Shown here in pieces: positions 1-10,789 of a stretch of 64,000 bases of DNA. Below the pieces are notes generated by a model. That model was not told where the DNA came from. It worked only from the letters and a program-made list of their open reading frames with translations, and ran no database searches. The DNA is taken from positions 165,119,080 through 165,183,079 of the forward strand of contig NC_081413.1 in NCBI RefSeq assembly GCF_030272615.1. Reading direction: 5' to 3'. Positions within the stretch are counted from its first letter, which is position 1; every line of letters begins with the position of its first letter. The stretch comes from Cryptomeria japonica (Eukaryota; Streptophyta; Pinopsida; Cupressales; Cupressaceae). The translations under genes and the position numbers were made by a program.

Positions 1-8
1 TTCAAACT

Positions 9-671
9 GTGGTCACTCCCCCAAAATCCATCACAAACAATCATCAATTCAACAACCAAAATCAATCCCAAAAACCTCACAACAATGTCTCAATCCAGGG
101 ACGACCACCCCGATCGAATAATAGGACCCCAAGAGATTTTACTCCTCTGGCAAAGCTTATTGAAGTGGTGTTTCAAAAACTTGTCCAAGCAGGTATAGTG
201 GTTTTTCCAATCACTCGCTCGTTTGACCCCAATCAACCTAAACTGAGATGGTATAATGAAAATGAGTATTGTGAATACCATCGTATCAAGGGACATGATA
301 CATGAAAGTGTATGAAACTGAAGATCTACATACAAGATCTCATTGATAGAGGTGAGATTGAGATAGCAAATACAAAACCTGGTAATAACAATGACAAACT
401 CAAAATGTACCAGGAACCCTTCCCAAAGCATGATATAGGAAAAGGCTCATCATCTAATGCAAAGGGTTATGACTACGCTAATCACATAATCGGTTTTGAT
501 TTTTTAGTAGGTCGCATTGAACCTGTAGACAATCATGTCAATGTCATAACCATCCAAGGAGTCAATTCTCCTTCTTCCCAAAGCAGACCAAATCCTGCTA
601 GGATAGTCATTCAAGGAACCATGCCTTCCACCTCCCATTTCCAGAATGACTGCAATGCAACTACATGCTGA
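9..671 (+). pseudogene. gag: gag C-terminal part of Tat element, with zinc-knuckle-like motif
   Basis: One frame runs from 9 to 671 with an in-frame TGA at 303-305. Just before the stop it reads YCEYHRIKGHDT and just after it KCMKLK, followed by DLIDRGEI. Together these form the Cys/His motif and downstream helix typical of plant Tat gag (CEYH...GH....C..LK). The stop falls inside the motif, and CGA to TGA is the simplest origin (inference). The N-terminal capsid part is outside the window. In the family, gag packages element RNA into cytoplasmic particles. Confidence 0.75.
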
Positions 672-2635
672 GGAAGAGTCACCATCTAAGGAGTTCCTCC
701 CCCACCAAACCCCCCACCCATGTCTTCCACTTGTCGATATGACCTCCTTGATCAACTTGGGAAGACACCCGCGTAGATCTCCATTTTGGAACTTCTCAAG
801 ACCTCCCCAGTCCATAAAGAAATTTTGGAACAAACCCTTCTCCAATCATGGGTTCCAGATAACATCAACGCCACCCAATTCCAAGCCCTCATTGGAAACC
901 TTGCTGCCCAGCAACACATTGTATTTAACTCCAAAGATGCTCCCGTAGATGAAGACCATAACAAACCTTTGCACATCGAATCTCTTATCCACAAGCACAA
1001 GGTCAAACATATCCTAATAGACGGTGGATCCGAGCTTAATCTGTGTACATACAAATTAATAAAATAATTGGGACTTTCGGAGGATTTGATAGACACATCA
1101 GGAAGGATCACAATAAAGGCATATGATGATGCAGAAAGAATTTCAAAGGGCATGGTCACCTTACCTCTTCAAGTGGGCCCCATTATAATTAAAACCCCTT
1201 GCTAAGTACTAGATTTTGACCTCCCCTACAACATTCTCCTTGGGAGGCCATGAATTCATTCCTTGTAGGCCGTACCCTCCACCTATCACCAATGCATCAA
1301 ATTCCCCTATAACGGAAGAGAGATCACTATCAAAGGTGATTCCCAACCCTTTCAATATTGCAAACTATTAGAGGGGAAACATCCATATCATTGCCCACTA
1401 AATAGACCCTCGCCAACGCCTCCATCTGACACATCAAATGTTGCCTCCACATCATCCCAACCAGATAATCAAATCAAGATCTTGGACAATGGCTATGGAG
1501 AATACAAATTGGAGGACGTTTTATTAATAGGCAACCTCCCTCTCTCTCCTGAGTCATTTGGTAAACCAAAAGAGATAAAAAAGGACCCAAAACTAGTCAT
1601 GCAATGCCAAAACACCACCTTCTAGCAATGGAGTCCACTTGATAACGAGAGCCTCGAAGCAGATATCTCTTCATGGCTATACCAGGAAGAAGATGAAGAT
1701 CCAACAAGAATATCCAAAGAAATGTACCCAAAAGCATCTGCCATAGTTGAAAAAATGGGTTACAAAGGACACGACCTGGGACCAGAGGAGAAAGGAAGAA
1801 AAACACCCATAAATCCTATCTCCTACAGATACAACAGAGGCTTGGGGTACACCTTGGTGCCTAAGATTACTATCGCTGGTGCCCCTTCTAGTCCTTCTTT
1901 GGATATTGAAAGCACTGATGAAGAGGAATTCCATGAAATGCCTTATGAATATGAGAAAGATATCTTCTTGGATGCTTACATCAATACCATCACCCTCGTA
2001 ACCCCTCCCACTTCAGATGAGCTACATCTTGTCCATCCTGAACTCATTGACTGGGGCCAATGAGACAAACCCACTTTAGATATCTGCGTTGATGATAATG
2101 CTCTCTTTGCTCTCCTAACAACAAAAAATATGGAAGATTGTAGAAGAATCGAGGGTATTCAACTACACAAAAAGGGATACTTTGGTAGTCAAGTCAATAC
2201 CCTTAGCCACAAAAAAGATAATAAAAGAAAAAGATATGATTCCCTAGGTGAAAACCTCCCTGAGGCACCTTTAGATGAACAAGAAATAAAAACAAAGGGC
2301 GTACCTGAAAGTGAAAACTTGGAAAAGGCACTTGACGATGAAGGATTTGACCTCCCTACCATTAGTTACCTTCCATAGGACAAATCAAATTTGTTGATAG
2401 AAGAAACAAATAGCATCAACATGGGCACCGAGGTCATTTCAAAAAATGTGCTCATTGCCAAATCCCTCATAAAAATTGAGAAACAAGACTTCATCAACTT
2501 CCTTACAGAGGTAAAAATCAATTTTGCATGGTCCTATTCCGATATGTCAGGGTTGGACCCTGCCTTGGTGGTTCACAATCTCACCATCCGCCCAGATGCA
2601 AAACCTGTAAAACAGAAATTGTGCAAAATGCACCC
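672..2635 (+). pseudogene. Tat protease region and protease-RT linker
   Basis: The same frame as gag continues. At about 950-1070 it reads a region typical of Tat elements (PLHIESLIHKHKVKHILIDGG, overlapping the active site). ILIDGGSELNLC is a retropepsin active site with DGG in place of DTG. Stops at 1065-1067 (TAA) and near 1203, 1251 and 1263 break the domain; LPYNILLGRP at about 1225 is its C-terminal flap-side motif. The frame then runs on as a charged linker to about 2635. The protease would cut the polyprotein. Sure of family, sure that it is broken. Confidence 0.75.
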
Positions 2636-3453
2636 CACATATTGCACTCCTGGTCAAGGCAGAACTCTAAAAGTTGTTAGATGCAGAATTTATCAAACCA
2701 ATAGATTATGCTGAATGGGTCTCCAACATTGTACCTGTCGGCAAACCTGCTGGGGGCATCCGCATCTGCACAGATTTCTAAGATCTAAATATAGCTTGTC
2801 CTAAATATGATTTCCTGCTCCCCAATATAGACATGATTGTGGACCTTACAGCAGGACATGAAATGTTATCGCTAATGGATGGGTTCTCTGGATACAACCA
2901 AATCAGGATTGTAGACAAGGATCAGCATAAAAGTACATTTACAACACCATGGGGGACTTTCTGTTATCGGGTCATGCCTTTTGGTCTTAAAAATGCTGGA
3001 GCTTCATATCAATGTGCAATGACAATAATTTTTCATGACCTCTTACACAAAATTATGGAGGACTATGTGGATGATCTGCTAGGCAAATCTAAGACAAGAC
3101 AAGAACACATCCCCATTCTAAAACAGATCTTCGAAAGATTGGAAAAATACAAGCTGCACCTAAATCCCCAAAAGTGTGTGTTTGGCGTCACATCGGGAAA
3201 ACTACTGGGATTCATTGTTTCGCGCAGAGGCATCGAGGTTGATCCTGCAAAGGTAAAAACTATTATGGAAATGCCTGCACCAAAAACTCTCAGACAACTG
3301 CATAGTCTCCTGGGAAAACTCCAGTCTGTCAAGCATTTCATTTCACAGCTAGTAGACAAGTGCCATCCATTTGCACACCTATTGCGTAAAGACACAAAAT
3401 TTAAATGGGATTGCCTATGTCAAAAGGCCTTTGAGAAATTAAAGAATATCTAG
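2545..3453 (+). pseudogene. pol: Tat reverse transcriptase domain
   Basis: RT begins near LDPALVVHNLTIRPDAKPV. It continues after a one-base shift in the CCCC run at about 2632-2635, through a TAG at about 2672 and one near 2780 (ICTDF then a stop). The intact block at 2833-3453 carries SLMDGFSGYNQI, the block around FCYRVMPFGLKNAGASYQ, and the catalytic YVDDLL at about 3063-3080. KLLGFIVSRRGIEVDP follows. This copies element RNA into DNA in cytoplasmic particles. The catalytic Asp pair is present, but the frame is interrupted on both sides. Confidence 0.88.
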
Positions 3454-3938
3454 CATCACCTCCCGTATTGATGCCTCCTACTCCTGGAAAACCCCTTATT
3501 TTGTATATATGTGCTACTGCAGTGGCATTGGGGGCATTATTGGCGCAAATAGATGATCAAGGGAAGGAACACGCCATTTACTACATCAGTCGAACGTTGG
3601 TAGGATATGAACTCAATTACACCCCCATTGAAAGAGCATGCTTGGCATTAGTGTTCAGCACATAGAAACTACGACAATATATGCTAAATAATAAGACAAA
3701 ATTAATTGCTAAAATTGATCCACTTAAATATCTCTTGTCCAAAGCTGCTCTCACTGGCAGAACTGCCAAATGGGTCATGCTCTTAAGTGAGTTTGACATT
3801 GAATATGTGGACAGAAAGGCAATCAAGGGACAAGTCATTGCAGATCAGTTGGCTAAAGCTCCACTTCCAGGCGACCATCCTCTTCTCACAGAATTACTAG
3901 GTGAGTTCATTATGACTGTTACCACATCCTCCACATGA
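3440..3938 (+). pseudogene. pol: Tat RNase H domain (first, retroviral-type)
   Basis: A one-base loss near 3440 moves the frame from the RT ORF into YLASPPVLMPP. The domain then reads LILYICATAVALGALLAQ, YYISRTLVGYELNYTPIE and ACLALVFST, then TAG (3663-3665), then KLRQYM and downstream tether. These are the standard Ty3/gypsy RNase H blocks directly after RT. The TAG falls where the family has Gln (tQKLRqY), so a CAG to TAG change is likely. Confidence 0.8.
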
Positions 3939-4330
3939 AAATTATATTTTGATGGATCCTACACTCAAAATGGATCGGGGGCAGGAATATTATTAGTCAC
4001 ACCTCAAGGAGATGGCATCCCCAAATCATACAAGATAGCCTTTGCATGTACCAATAACATAGTAGAATATGAGGCCCTCATCACAGGTTTACACTTGGCT
4101 ATCCACTGGAAAATAAAGGAATTACAAGTCTATGGCGATTCCCAACTCATCATAAAACAAGACAATGATGAATATCAAAAAAAAGATGATAAACTCCTTC
4201 CCTACTATACCATGGTCAAAGATATTAAGCAACATTTCACGGCAATCAAGTTTGACCAAATCCCATGAACAAACAACAGGGCTGCAGATGCAATGGCCAC
4301 CATTGGCTCCCTCCTTCAAATGCCAGCACA
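3939..4330 (+). pseudogene. pol: Second RNase H domain (archaeal-type, Tat-specific)
   Basis: Directly after a TGA at 3936-3938 the frame reads KLYFDGSYTQNGSGAGILLV, then FACTNNIVEYEALITGLHLA and VYGDSQLI. The DGS...G.G.G, the E of EYEAL and the D of GDSQ are the classical RNase H catalytic positions. A second such domain placed before integrase defines the Tat clade. A further TGA lies near 4266. The domain is complete in motifs but broken in frame. Confidence 0.85.
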
Positions 4331-5687
4331 CAGTCAGAAGTGCGAGTTCTTAGTCGAGAAATTGTTTATACCGGCATACGACCTACCAAAGTCTGAAATG
4401 GTGTGTGTTCTCATTGGTCCCGAGTCCCCTTGGTACCAAGAAACCTTCGCTTTCCTCAAAGACAACACCATTCCCCCACACCTCACCAAAACCCAACAGC
4501 AAACCTTCATCCGCCGATGTGCCCGTTACACCATCTTTGCAGACACCTTGTTCAAAAGGCATTTTGATGGTTCCTTCCTAAGGTGTTTAGATAAACAAGA
4601 AGTAGAATGGGCATTACGCGAAGTACACGAGGGTATCTGTGGGGCACACTCAAGTGGACTCACATTGGCTAAAAAACTTTTGAGAATAGGATACTATTGG
4701 CCTAAAATGGAAGAAGATGCATACAATTATGTGAAGAAATGCATCCCTTGCCAGCAGCATGGTGACAAGATTCATGCACCGTTACAAGAATTGCAGCCAT
4801 TCATTACACCATGGCCCTTCTCATAGTGGGGGATTGATCTCATTGGGAAAATCCACCCTTCATCTTCCAACGAACATAAATTCATTATCACCACCACTGA
4901 ATACTTCACCAAGTGGGTAGAGGCTATCCCTCTTACTTTCACCACCGGCAAGCAAATATCCAAATTCATCCTGAACTACCTAATCTGCCGATATGGCATC
5001 CCAAAAGTTATCATCATAGATAATGGTAAACAATTTAAGAACCAGGATGTGAAAGAACTCTACCAAAAATTCAACATCCAACACCACTTCTCCACTCCAT
5101 ATTACCCCCAAGGCAATGGCCAAGCTGAGGCTTCTAATAAAACCCTAATAAAAATCCTCAAAAAGATAGTCAATGAAGCAGGCCATGATTGGCACCTCCA
5201 AATCCATCCTGCATTGTGGGCCTACCGTACCTCCATCCACACCCCCACAGGTGCCACTCCTTATTCCCTAGTATTTGGTTCCGAAGCCATCCTTCCCCTT
5301 GAGATCGAGATCCCCTCTCTAAGGGTATTGCTGCAAAACATCCTACTAGAAGAAGAATACATAATTGCCCGCTTACAAGAGCTAGAATTGTTAGATGAAA
5401 GGCTTCTCAAGGCCTTGAATCATCTCCAGGTATATCAAAACCGTCTGCGCATGAGTTATCATAAAAAAGTCAGAACCCGAGAATTCCAAGTTGGTGATCT
5501 TGTCCTCATGGAAAATCCAAAAAATCTACAATAAAGAGAAAAGAAAGGCAAGTTCGAGCCTAATTGGCTTGGACCATATGTAATCACAACGAAATATGGA
5601 TCAGGAGCTTATCAGTTGGCTACTCCTGAAGGCAATCCTTTGGATGATCCAATGAATATCATGCACCTCAAAATATTTTATGCTTAG
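4331..5687 (+). pseudogene. pol: Tat integrase
   Basis: The zinc-binding part reads HEGICGAHSSGLTLAKKLL, then YYWPKMEEDA and KKCIPCQQHG (about 4626-4760). A TAG at 4824-4826 falls between FS and WGIDLIG, where the family has Gln. The core follows with catalytic D (WGIDLIG), D (VIIIDNGKQF, about 5015) and E (GNGQAEASNKT, about 5118), so the DDE set is present. The C-terminal part (EPNWLGPYVI, GAYQLATPEG, NIMHLKIFYA) ends at TAG 5685-5687. Integrase inserts the cDNA into nuclear DNA. Confidence 0.88.
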
Positions 5688-6819
5688 TCCTCAGAAAGTC
5701 TTAAATTGTCAAAAAAAAAAAAAAAATGAGAAAAAGATCCTAAAAAAATCGTCACTTTGGTGAAAACCTGGCAAACAGGCACCTTATGACACAAAAAAAA
5801 TAAAAATGAAAAAATTAGAAAAAGAAAGAAAAAACAATTCGTCCATTAGTGAAAACCACTTGGTGGCGCTATGGACAAGTACCTTGGTGAAAACCTCTAT
5901 GTAGATGCCAAGGTAAATAACCGGATCCACTGTCTATCATGTTGATACTACAAATCATCTCCCATCCAACCCACCCATGCGCAACATTCCTTCTTTTTCG
6001 CCTCCCAATAAAACATGCGTATGATGATGAAGTGTTCGCTTGAGTCATGAACAAGGAATGTCCCATTGAAATTGAGATTTTATGCCTCTGTGTGTATGCT
6101 TCAAGAAGTCTTGAGAAACAATCCCAAGTCCATCCTAGTTCTACTCTTGGCAAGAGGTATCATGTGGTTGCAAGGAAGAGACTTGTTAGATTTTGTTAGA
6201 TCTTTTCATATAGGCTTGCATCTTTTTCCCTACGACTGCCACTATTTACGACTGCCTGGGTTCTTCCATAGCCAGGTACGTTATGATAGGTGCATACTAG
6301 GGCATATTTCATAGTATGGCATGTTTTGGATTCTTTTTGTATAAATTGGCGACCTGGTACTAGTGTTTATCAACACTTACCTTCTCCTATACAAGAGGTA
6401 TTGGTGTGTTTGAGGGTTTCCTTGCATGAACCCACAACTTTGTATTAGTGTTTCTTAACACTTGCATTGTTGTGTGCAAGAAATTCCCGTTTGTCTACAG
6501 AGTCATTCCACGCCCTGCATTTCTCATAGCATCCTGATTTCTATAATCAATGGTGCAAGTCACTCAGGGCAACATCAAACTAGGTTGGATCTCCACATTT
6601 GTTGTGCACAAAATCTCACCATCATTCCAACAAATCCTAAACTCAATAATCCCATGGAGTTCTCAATTGCCCCCATTTTCCTCCGCGGTCTCGCATCTCG
6701 AATTCTTCTTTCCAAATACCTCATGACTGCTTCATATTTGTTCCTCATCTATCCCTTCCACCTTAATTTTTCTTCCTCTATTTTTTTTTTCCTCACATAA
6801 TCAATTCTGATCTTGATTC
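5688..6819 (+). other. 3' UTR / non-coding 3' region of Tat element
   Basis: No coding signal is visible. The region starts with an A-rich stretch at about 5711-5850, where short phrases such as gtgaaaacctgg/ggcaaac recur. Tat elements commonly have a long non-coding 3' region between integrase and the PPT. Short ORFs here look fortuitous. Confidence 0.6.
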
Positions 6820-7345
6820 ATGTCTTATACAGGATGTATCCTTCCTGAAACTAGATGCTCTGATCATGTTTTATATAGGATGAATCCTTCTTGAAACTAG
6901 ACATTGTGATCTGATCATGTCTTATACAGGATGAATCCTTCCTGAAACCAGACGTTGTGATCAATCATGTCTTATATAGGATGAATCCTTCCTGAAACCA
7001 GACGTTGTGATCTGATCATGTCTTATACAGGATGAATCCTTCCTGAAACCAGACATTGTGATCAGTCATGTCTTATACAGGATGTATCCTTCCTGAAACC
7101 AGACATCCCGATCATGTCTTATACAGGATGAATCCTTCCTGAAACTAGACGTTGTGATCAGTCATGTCTTATACATGATGTATCCTTCCTGAAACCAGAC
7201 ACTCCAATCATGTCTTATACAGGATGAATCCTTCCTGAAACCAAATATTGTGATCAATCATGTCTTATACAAGATGAATCCTTCCTGAAACTAGACACTT
7301 TGATCATCTTTGTCTTATACAAGATGAATTCTTCTTGAAACCAGA
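6820..7345 (+). repeat. Tandem repeat, 11 units of 46-51 bp
   Basis: Units begin with (c)atgtcttatacaggatg and continue through aatccttcctgaaaccaga. Unit starts read by hand are 6820, 6866, 6917, 6967, 7018, 7068, 7114, 7164, 7210, 7260 and 7310. Spacings are 46 or 50-51 bp, depending on whether a unit carries an extra spacer after the ..gtgatc phrase. The last unit is more degenerate. It lies in the 3' UTR of the Tat element just before the PPT. Confidence 0.92.
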
Positions 7346-7555
7346 CTGAATCTAGATCTTATCAATCGAATGAAATCAAATCTATCAAGATATCAATTTC
7401 ACAAAAACTCCAAAGATCAAATACCTCAATTGATCTCCCGAGGGGGCATCACCATATCATAATCTATCAATCAAGAGCTGGGGCATCCTATCAAACCAAT
7501 ATCAGCATCAAAACAAGATTATTCTTTGAATCAATGTGTCATCACACCTCGCTTC

Positions 7556-7569
7556 AAAGAGGGGCAAAA
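7556..7569 (+). promoter_or_regulatory. Polypurine tract of Tat element
   Basis: The purine-rich run aaagaggggcaaaa sits directly before the LTR start TGTAGACAC. This is the position where plus-strand DNA synthesis is primed. The same arrangement recurs before the LTR at 23348 (agagggacaaaa). Confidence 0.75.
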
Positions 7570-8690
7570 TGTAGACACTTAAAAATAATTATTTTAATTA
7601 TTTTTAATTCCTCGCATAATTAATTAATTAATTATGTTAATTCAAATTCCTCTCAATATTAATTAAATATAATTAATATTGTCACTATAGCATATGATTT
7701 ATTTATTTAATAAATCAAACCCCTTCCTTTATTCTTCTAAAAAATCAAATCCTCACAAATCTTCCTCTTAGCTAATTAATTTCAATTAATTAGTTAACCT
7801 ACATGATTCCTACAAATCATCTTCTTAATTCATCATTAACCTAATAAATTCTTCTAGAAACTCCCTTAACATTATTCTTCTAATTTTTAATTCCCTCCAC
7901 TCATTCTCTCTCCTAGTCAAATTCTCCTACAAATATTAATCCCACCTAACATTTCCTCTAATCCCCCTCCTAATGAGCCGTTAATGGTTAATCATCATGA
8001 TTAGCCACAAAGTCAACTCTTTGTCCTTTTCATCCAGCCACTAGCTTTAAATGCTCTTTTCCTAGGTGAATGTAAGATTTTCGAAATCACATATTCCTCT
8101 AGGCATTCCCTCTCCCAAGGAATTTTTAATTCTTTTTTATTCCTCCAATCCCCATAATATCCTTTTTTGGAGAATTTTTAATTTCTCCAATGCACCTTGT
8201 GGAGTGTGGAGATACGAAATGCCTTTAGGGCATATTTCTTGGTCTCCACACCCTCTCTTGGAGCTTGTGTGAGCTCACAAGTAAATCTTAGCCCTTCATC
8301 TCGAATTCATCCTAGCCATTCATTTTCCTCTCCTCTTCCTATAAAATAGGGCTCCATCCTTCATTCTAAACATCTTGAAATCTAGTAAGTTTATGCTGCC
8401 CTTTTGAGCCCAAGAAATCATCTTGGCAACTTGATCATCTCATCCTTATCATTTTCAAATCCGTTCCATTTGTGCACAACATTGGAGAGCCATCCACATC
8501 CAGCAATCAAAGGAGCACATCAAGTGGAGCATTATCAAGGGGCGCCTTCACTTCATCAAGTTCAATCCAAAGGAGAAGGTAAAATAGCAAGGTGAAATGG
8601 TCTTTTAATGATATTTTAGCATTCTGCATGTTTATTTCGTTATGTTTTGATCATTTGACCTTCAAATCTGTTTTCCCCTCTTCAACCACA
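7570..8690 (+). repeat. 3' LTR of Tat element
   Basis: It starts TGTAGACACTTAAAA right after the PPT. It contains AT-rich U3 blocks, a gtcactatag phrase and a stretch near 8335-8360 (cctataaaatagggctcc) that resembles a TATA box. The right end is estimated at the CA of ttcaaccaca by comparison with the related LTR at 23348-24578. No matching TSD can be tested, because the left end of the element is outside the window. Confidence 0.7.
8340..8352 (+). promoter_or_regulatory. TATA-like box in Tat LTR
   Basis: tataaaatagggctc inside the LTR is a good match to a plant TATA box and would place an LTR transcript start around 8375. Sequence resemblance only. Confidence 0.4.
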
Positions 8691-8833
8691 ACCCCGGAAT
8701 TACACACTCAATAGACTAGCCTCAGGAGAAATGCCAACACATAGCCATGCCATGCCAAGTCATAAATGAAAAGCACCCTGCCCAATACTAGCCATCAGGG
8801 TGGCTAACCTCAGGAAATATCGGCCAAACCACA

Positions 8834-9290
8834 CTAATATAAAATAATTATACAAGAGGAAGGAATATACGAAGGTGCAACCTCCAAGTAATCCATATAC
8901 TCAACTATTGCCTTATTAGCAAGAAAATCAGCAATGCAATTAATTTCCCTATAGCAATGAGAGATAGAAAAGGAACTAAAAACTTTAATTGACCAAGGAT
9001 TTGGTCTAAAATGTATTGTAACTGCCAGGAGGAACATTTCTTATTGGAAACCGCATGAAAAGCCAACATAGAATCACCTTCAATTACAATGTCCTTAATG
9101 TTCAACAAAATAGCTATATCCAATCCAAACGATAAAGCATGGAAGTTTGCATAATTGTTTGTTCTGATACCAGTATATTTACAAGAAGCCTTGATGATTT
9201 TCAAGTTGTGATAAAAAATGACGGCTCTAATCCCTGATTTGCCTGGGTTTCCCTTAGCAGCCCCATCAAAGTTTAATTTAAAAGCGAATA
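8834..9290 (-). pseudogene. RNase H domain remnant of a plant LINE (RVT_3-like)
   Basis: Read on the minus strand from about 9290, it gives LNFDGAAKGNPGKSGIRAVI, the RNase H entry motif DG...GNPG..G. NNYANFHALSFGLDIA and IVIEGDSMLAFHAV follow, then after a frame change SHCYREINCIADFLANKA. These are the three catalytic blocks of the RNase H domain found at the end of plant L1-type LINEs and related proteins. A frame change near 8990 splits the last block. No RT or endonuclease is visible upstream, so it is an isolated 3' piece. A host RNase H-like gene fragment is possible. Confidence 0.75.
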
Positions 9291-9870
9291 GAATAAATAA
9301 TATAATCTAAAATATTGTATGAAGATTAATGTATTAATTATAAATAATTTATTAATATTAATATTACCTAAAATATATAATAATAAATCTATTATTAATG
9401 ATTATATAAAAATATAATTAATTAATTATTAATTGAGATTAAGATTATTATTATTAATTTTAAGGTTATAATTTAAATATATTATTATAACTTAATTTAT
9501 AATTATTTATTATATTATAATTTTAATCTTAATTCTTATTACTTATTATTTTTCTAAAATCACTATAATTATGATTAGGATTAAAATTAGATTTATAATA
9601 AGAGTTAGTGTTAGAATAAGAGTTAAGGTTAAGGTTAAAATAAGGTTTAAATTATTTCTAAATTAAGATTAAAGTTAGGCTGACTTAGAATTTGAACTAG
9701 GATTAGAATTGAGGGAAAAAAAGGATTAGGGTTGTGTTTAATGTTAGATTTAGAGTTAGAATTAGGTTAAAAATTTGGGCTAGAGTACAAATTATGTTAA
9801 GGTTAGAATTAGGGTTATTGTTAAGGTAGGAATTAGTTATAGATATTATTGTAAGTTTATAAGTATATTA
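9291..9870. repeat. AT-rich DNA with degenerate telomere-like phrases
   Basis: No gene is visible. At about 9600-9830 the plus strand repeats variants of gttaaggttaaaat, gattagggttgtg, agaattagggttattg and similar. These resemble decayed TTTAGGG-type telomere repeats but form no regular array. The preceding 300 bp is simple A/T-rich sequence. Confidence 0.45.
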
Positions 9871-10450
9871 AAATTGTTGGCACTCTCCATTTTATTACTA
9901 CAAGAATATATTATCTCAAATTATTATCCAACCTAACTCTAAACAAAAAAGCTTATTATTATTGCAATACTAAAAAGGCAAGTACTCGCCACTATGTGGC
10001 AATTGTTCTTTTTGCATGGCATAAACACTTTTACATATTATTATAGTGAACATGTCATATTCATTGCCTATCATTTCATTTCATTACATTCATTATATAT
10101 CCATCTCATATCATAATAATTACATCACATCCATTGCATATACATCATACATACATCCGTCATATCAATATAATGCATACCATACATACTTATATCCTAC
10201 ATACAACATGGGCTAAACATACTCATCACATATTTAAAATCATCACTTTATCAAATCACACACATCACATATATAGGCATCATAATTGCATCCATCCTGC
10301 ATCCACAACATGTTAGGAACATATCACATGAAAAATCATAATCATATGCATACATCCATCCTACATCACAAGCACGTCAGATCATCATCATAAGCGTAAA
10401 GCATCAATCATAACCAAACATCATCACATAGATCCAAAGTCCATAGTACA
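9871..10450. repeat. Low-complexity CAT/ATC-rich stretch
   Basis: From about 10060 to 10420 the sequence is dominated by irregular catatcat, catacatac and catcacat phrases. It looks like a decayed microsatellite. The short ORF in it (rich in His, Ile and Thr) is a by-product of the repeat. Nothing else is visible. Confidence 0.55.
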
Positions 10451-10789
10451 ATGAAAATCTTGTCCTAAGGGGTCAAAATTTCACACAAAATGAGAGATAG
10501 CTAGTGCTCTCCCTATCCCCTACACTTGGATCATCCCACCTACTAGATGGACCTACTAGAGGTGGTCTAGGAGCCCTCATCCCCACTAACTCGCTTGAAG
10601 TCTATGAATGTGTCTGCCGACTCTGTGTCCACTTTGCAAAATTGGGTGCTTATCAATCTATAGGGACTACATCCTAACATAAAGCCCCAATAGTACTATG
10701 TCTCCCATATGGCTCTCTTTGAGGCTCTTTGTGCATCCATGGAATCTGTAAAAAGAGTCATCAAATATATTCTGGCTCTACTACTTGAT

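Larger units (their letters stand above)
1..8690 (+). mobile_element. Ty3/gypsy Tat-lineage LTR retrotransposon, 5' end outside window
   Basis: The element reads gag end, protease, RT, RNase H, a second (archaeal-type) RNase H, integrase, long 3' UTR, PPT and 3' LTR, all on the plus strand. RT before integrase makes it Ty3/gypsy. The extra RNase H between the first RNase H and integrase is the hallmark of the plant Tat (Ogre/Retand) group. The 5' LTR, PBS and start of gag lie to the left of the window. The reading frame is broken by at least two single-base shifts (near 2635 and 3440) and by stops near 303, 669, 1066, 2376, 3663, 3936, 4824 and 5532, so this copy cannot make its own proteins. 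Confidence 0.9.

Noticed and set aside
6820-7345. CRISPR-like array
   Set aside because: The units are tandem copies with no unique spacers, inside a plant retrotransposon.
9600-9830. Interstitial telomere array
   Set aside because: The phrases are too irregular to call a telomere tract; listed only as telomere-like.
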